This document shows positions 62,269 to 64,000 of a stretch of 64,000 nucleotides of DNA, in pieces (position 1 is the stretch's first letter; each line of letters begins with the position of its first letter). The DNA is from Pseudonocardiales bacterium (GTDB lineage: Bacteria; Actinomycetota; Actinomycetes; Mycobacteriales; Pseudonocardiaceae), in contig JAFATA010000003.1 in the NCBI GenBank assembly GCA_019244165.1, forward strand, positions 1 through 64,000, written 5' to 3'. The notes under the pieces are model-generated. The model was not told the origin of the DNA and did no database searches. It worked only from the letters and a program-made list of their open reading frames with translations. Made by a program: the position numbers and the translations under genes.

Positions 62269-62362
62269 GAGAAACACCTCCGCTCTCATCGAGCGAGGAC
62301 ATCCGCGCCGCCATGACTGCCCGGGACATCGGCACGGTGTATCGCCATCTGCGGCGTCTGGG

Positions 62363-63583
62363 GTGAGTCAGCGCCAGATCGCGCAGCGGACGGGTCAGTC
62401 CCAGTCGGAGGTCAGCGAGATCATGGTCAGGGGCCGCCAGGTCAGCAACGTCTGGGTCCTGGAGCGCATCGCTGATGGGCTCCGGATACCCCGGGCGTGG
62501 CTGGGTGTGAGCTACGGTGAGGAGCCGGAGGCACCGCCGACGGAGGAAGAGGCAGACGACGAGGTGAAACGCCGTGCCTTGATCGCCGCCGCGTCGACGG
62601 CCGCCGTGGGCCAGGCGGTGGGTCTGGGTAAACCGGTCACGCTGGCCCTGCCCACCAAACAGCCGCTGCCCTCGCGACTAGGAATGTCTGATGTGCACGC
62701 CGTGTGGGCGGTCGCCGAGCAGCTGCGCGGGGTGGCCCGGTACAACGGTGGGCTGGCTGGCGTGGTCGGTGCCACGGCCAGGGAGTACACCCGGTGGCTG
62801 GAGGTGCCCGCGACTGAGGCGGTCAAGGCCCAGTTTGCTGCCGCGCTGGCTGAGCTGTACACCGAGGCCGGCTGGTGCTGCTATGACGACGGGCTGGAGG
62901 GGACCGGTTTCTTCACCGAGGCGATATCCCTGGCCGATCAGTTCGGGGACACCTATGGGGTTGCCAACGCCACCTGGCATGCCGGGCTGGCCCGGGTCCG
63001 GATCGGGCACCCCAACGACGCGTTGAAGCTGTTCCAGTTCGGGCAGCTGCGGCTGAGTGGGTTCCGCCTCGCTAGGCCCACATCGGTAGCCCGCGCTGAT
63101 GATCCCCGGCTGCCGGTCCTCGCCGCGCGGCTGAGCCGGAACTCCGCGACCGCGTGGGCCCTCATGAAGGCCCCCGAGCAGGCCGCCCGGTGTCTTGCTG
63201 AGGCGGACGAGGTGTGGGCGCCGCGCGATGCCTTCGAGCGCGCGAGCGGTCATTTTTCCACGGCGGGAGTTCAGCTGGATCTGGGCCACCTGGAGGCCGC
63301 CGAGCGCTCCGCCGCCAACGCGGTCCGCAGTTTCGGCGAGGGTCCCTACCGCAAAGCCCGCCTCCACGCCGAAATCCTGCTCGCCGAGGTGCACGTGCGG
63401 GCCGGCGAACCCCAGGGGCTGAGCTTGGCTCACCAGGCCATCGAAGGAGTCAGCACCCTGCGCTCCGCTGCGCTCCGCCGGGAACGACTGGTACCTCTGG
63501 CCGCCGCGCTGGCAGCCCGACCCGGCACCGACACCCGCGACCTAGCTCGCAGAGCCCGGCAGGTCGCCACCACCCGGATCTAA
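62363..63583 (+). CDS. XRE-TPR regulator, split at its N-terminus by a frameshift
   Basis: A 406-residue regulator from GTG 62363. It begins inside the HTH (VSQRQIAQRTGQSQSEVSEI). The missing first helix is encoded just upstream in another frame at 62313-62366 (MTARDIGTVYRHLRRLG, then TGA). The TGA overlaps the GTG (GTGA), and adding one G to the GGGG at 62360-62363 would join the two into the usual family form. After the HTH, a Tat-like RRALIAAASTAAVGQAVG segment and a TPR domain (NSATAWALMKAPEQAARCLA) follow. Either a frameshift inactivated it or a shortened regulator is made. Confidence 0.72.
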   Translation: MSQRQIAQRTGQSQSEVSEIMVRGRQVSNVWVLERIADGLRIPRAWLGVSYGEEPEAPPTEEEADDEVKRRALIAAASTAAVGQAVGLGKPVTLALPTKQPLPSRLGMSDVHAVWAVAEQLRGVARYNGGLAGVVGATAREYTRWLEVPATEAVKAQFAAALAELYTEAGWCCYDDGLEGTGFFTEAISLADQFGDTYGVANATWHAGLARVRIGHPNDALKLFQFGQLRLSGFRLARPTSVARADDPRLPVLAARLSRNSATAWALMKAPEQAARCLAEADEVWAPRDAFERASGHFSTAGVQLDLGHLEAAERSAANAVRSFGEGPYRKARLHAEILLAEVHVRAGEPQGLSLAHQAIEGVSTLRSAALRRERLVPLAAALAARPGTDTRDLARRARQVATTRI

Positions 63584-63710
63584 CAACCCATAGCCGGACC
63601 GGATGCGCCAACACCAGCACCGCCACGCCCAGGACGCACCCAAGCCCTCCACCCCAGCGTGTCGACAGGGCACATTTGTCCTAGCCAACTGTCCTGCTCA
63701 ACGCCATACG

Positions 63711-63771
63711 ACGCCGGTTGAGAACCGCTCACCCGGAGGCGGGAGCGCAGGTTCGAATCCTGCCGGGCACC
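63711..63771 (+). tRNA. 3' half of a class II tRNA (possible attachment site)
   Basis: A canonical T arm (GCAGG, TTCGAAT, CCTGC at 63747-63763), an acceptor 3' strand CGGGCAC (63764-63770) and a variable arm (CGCT pairing with AGCG) are visible. An anticodon-like loop TTGAGAA (GAG, Leu) precedes them. No 5' acceptor strand (GTGCCCG) or D arm exists upstream, so this is not a complete tRNA. Such 3' halves are left at the ends of elements integrated into tRNA genes. Confidence 0.55.
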
Positions 63772-63858
63772 GCATCTGGCCAGCGTTCCGCCCACAACAA
63801 CGTCCGAGATCAACTCCTACTCCGCCAGCTGGCCATGCGACGACACAAGCTTACGGAC

Positions 63859-63940
63859 AGCGGCAGATCTCCAAGCTATTGTTCGGCGAACCGAAGGCAT
63901 GGATTCGGCAGATCGAAAGAGCATTATTCGGCAGATTGAA
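63859..63940 (+). repeat. four iteron-like direct repeats
   Basis: A motif CGGCAGATC recurs with variations at 63861, 63884, 63906 and 63929, i.e. every 22-23 bp. The last two units share ATTCGGCAGAT-(C/T)-GAA. The spacing of two helical turns puts all units on one face of the DNA, as in iterons or arm-type integrase/excisionase sites. The block begins 90 bp after the tRNA 3' half. Confidence 0.65.
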
Positions 63941-64000
63941 GGTTGCCGGCTATGCTCAGAAGGTGCGAGTCGCTGGTGATTACCTCCCCCGACGAGCGGC

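Noticed and set aside
63661-63771. A complete tRNA gene
   Set aside because: No 5' acceptor strand or D arm pairs with the clear 3' half.

Overview
The window is high-GC actinobacterial chromosome, most like a filamentous or Pseudonocardiaceae-type actinomycete. The evidence is strong G/C preference at third codon positions, many GTG and TTG starts behind GGAGG-type sites, F420-dependent enzymes (a PPOX-type reductase and an Fgd2-type dehydrogenase), an XRE/DUF5753 plus DUF397 regulator pair, a SAV2177-type SAM methyltransferase, and close relatives of mycobacterial proteins (Rv0577, Rv0132c and Rv1481 types). No rRNA, complete tRNA, transposase, integrase or CRISPR array is visible. The species cannot be named from the sequence.

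Layout. 0.3-9.1 kb: an XRE regulator, a gnd-HAD phosphatase operon, a secreted trypsin-like protease, a double glyoxalase-fold protein and a 1138-residue GMC oxidoreductase/alpha-beta hydrolase fusion. 9.2-10.6 kb: a decayed metallophosphoesterase and gene-poor DNA. 10.6-15.9 kb: stress and envelope genes (HspR-like MerR regulator, Hsp20 with a HAIR-like operator, ChaB-like protein, KimA-type K+ permease, FtsW/RodA). 16-28 kb: a decayed region with a histidine kinase lacking its phospho-acceptor His, a deleted response regulator, truncated MBL hydrolase, acetyltransferase, PIN and EF-hand fragments, an O-methyltransferase with an in-frame stop, a frameshifted THUMP-type methyltransferase, two glycosyltransferases and a PIG-L deacetylase. 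A 95-bp dispersed repeat lies twice in this region, and its 20-bp core a third time at a gene-fragment junction.

28-33 kb: a minus-strand operon with a TIR/NB-ARC/TPR protein (bacterial NLR architecture), a DapA-family aldolase and a membrane vWA protein. A G9 tract at the first gene junction decides whether the first gene stops, runs on or fuses to the second. 33-36 kb: an NRAMP-family transporter with an altered metal site next to a PRC/MgtE-N/CBS protein, suggesting Mg2+ handling. 36-43 kb: DUF488, DUF4142 plus class E/F sortase, RidA, Fgd2, L,D-transpeptidase, phospholipase C-like and HAD genes. 43.9-46.5 kb: a XamI-like type II restriction-modification system. 46.5-51.5 kb: stand-alone LigD phosphoesterase and polymerase modules, with a truncated rtcB/archease pair and an XRE regulator between them.

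51.7-58.4 kb: a DUF4383 protein, site-2 protease, STAND NTPase and a coupled senA-senB pair for selenoneine synthesis (senC not present here). 58.5-60 kb: five tightly packed genes for small single-pass membrane proteins of similar build; this and the TIR/DapA/vWA operon are the best candidates for undescribed systems. 60.5-64 kb: XRE regulators and a SAV2177-type methyltransferase, then the 3' half of a class II tRNA and four iteron-like repeats, which look like the edge of an integrated element.
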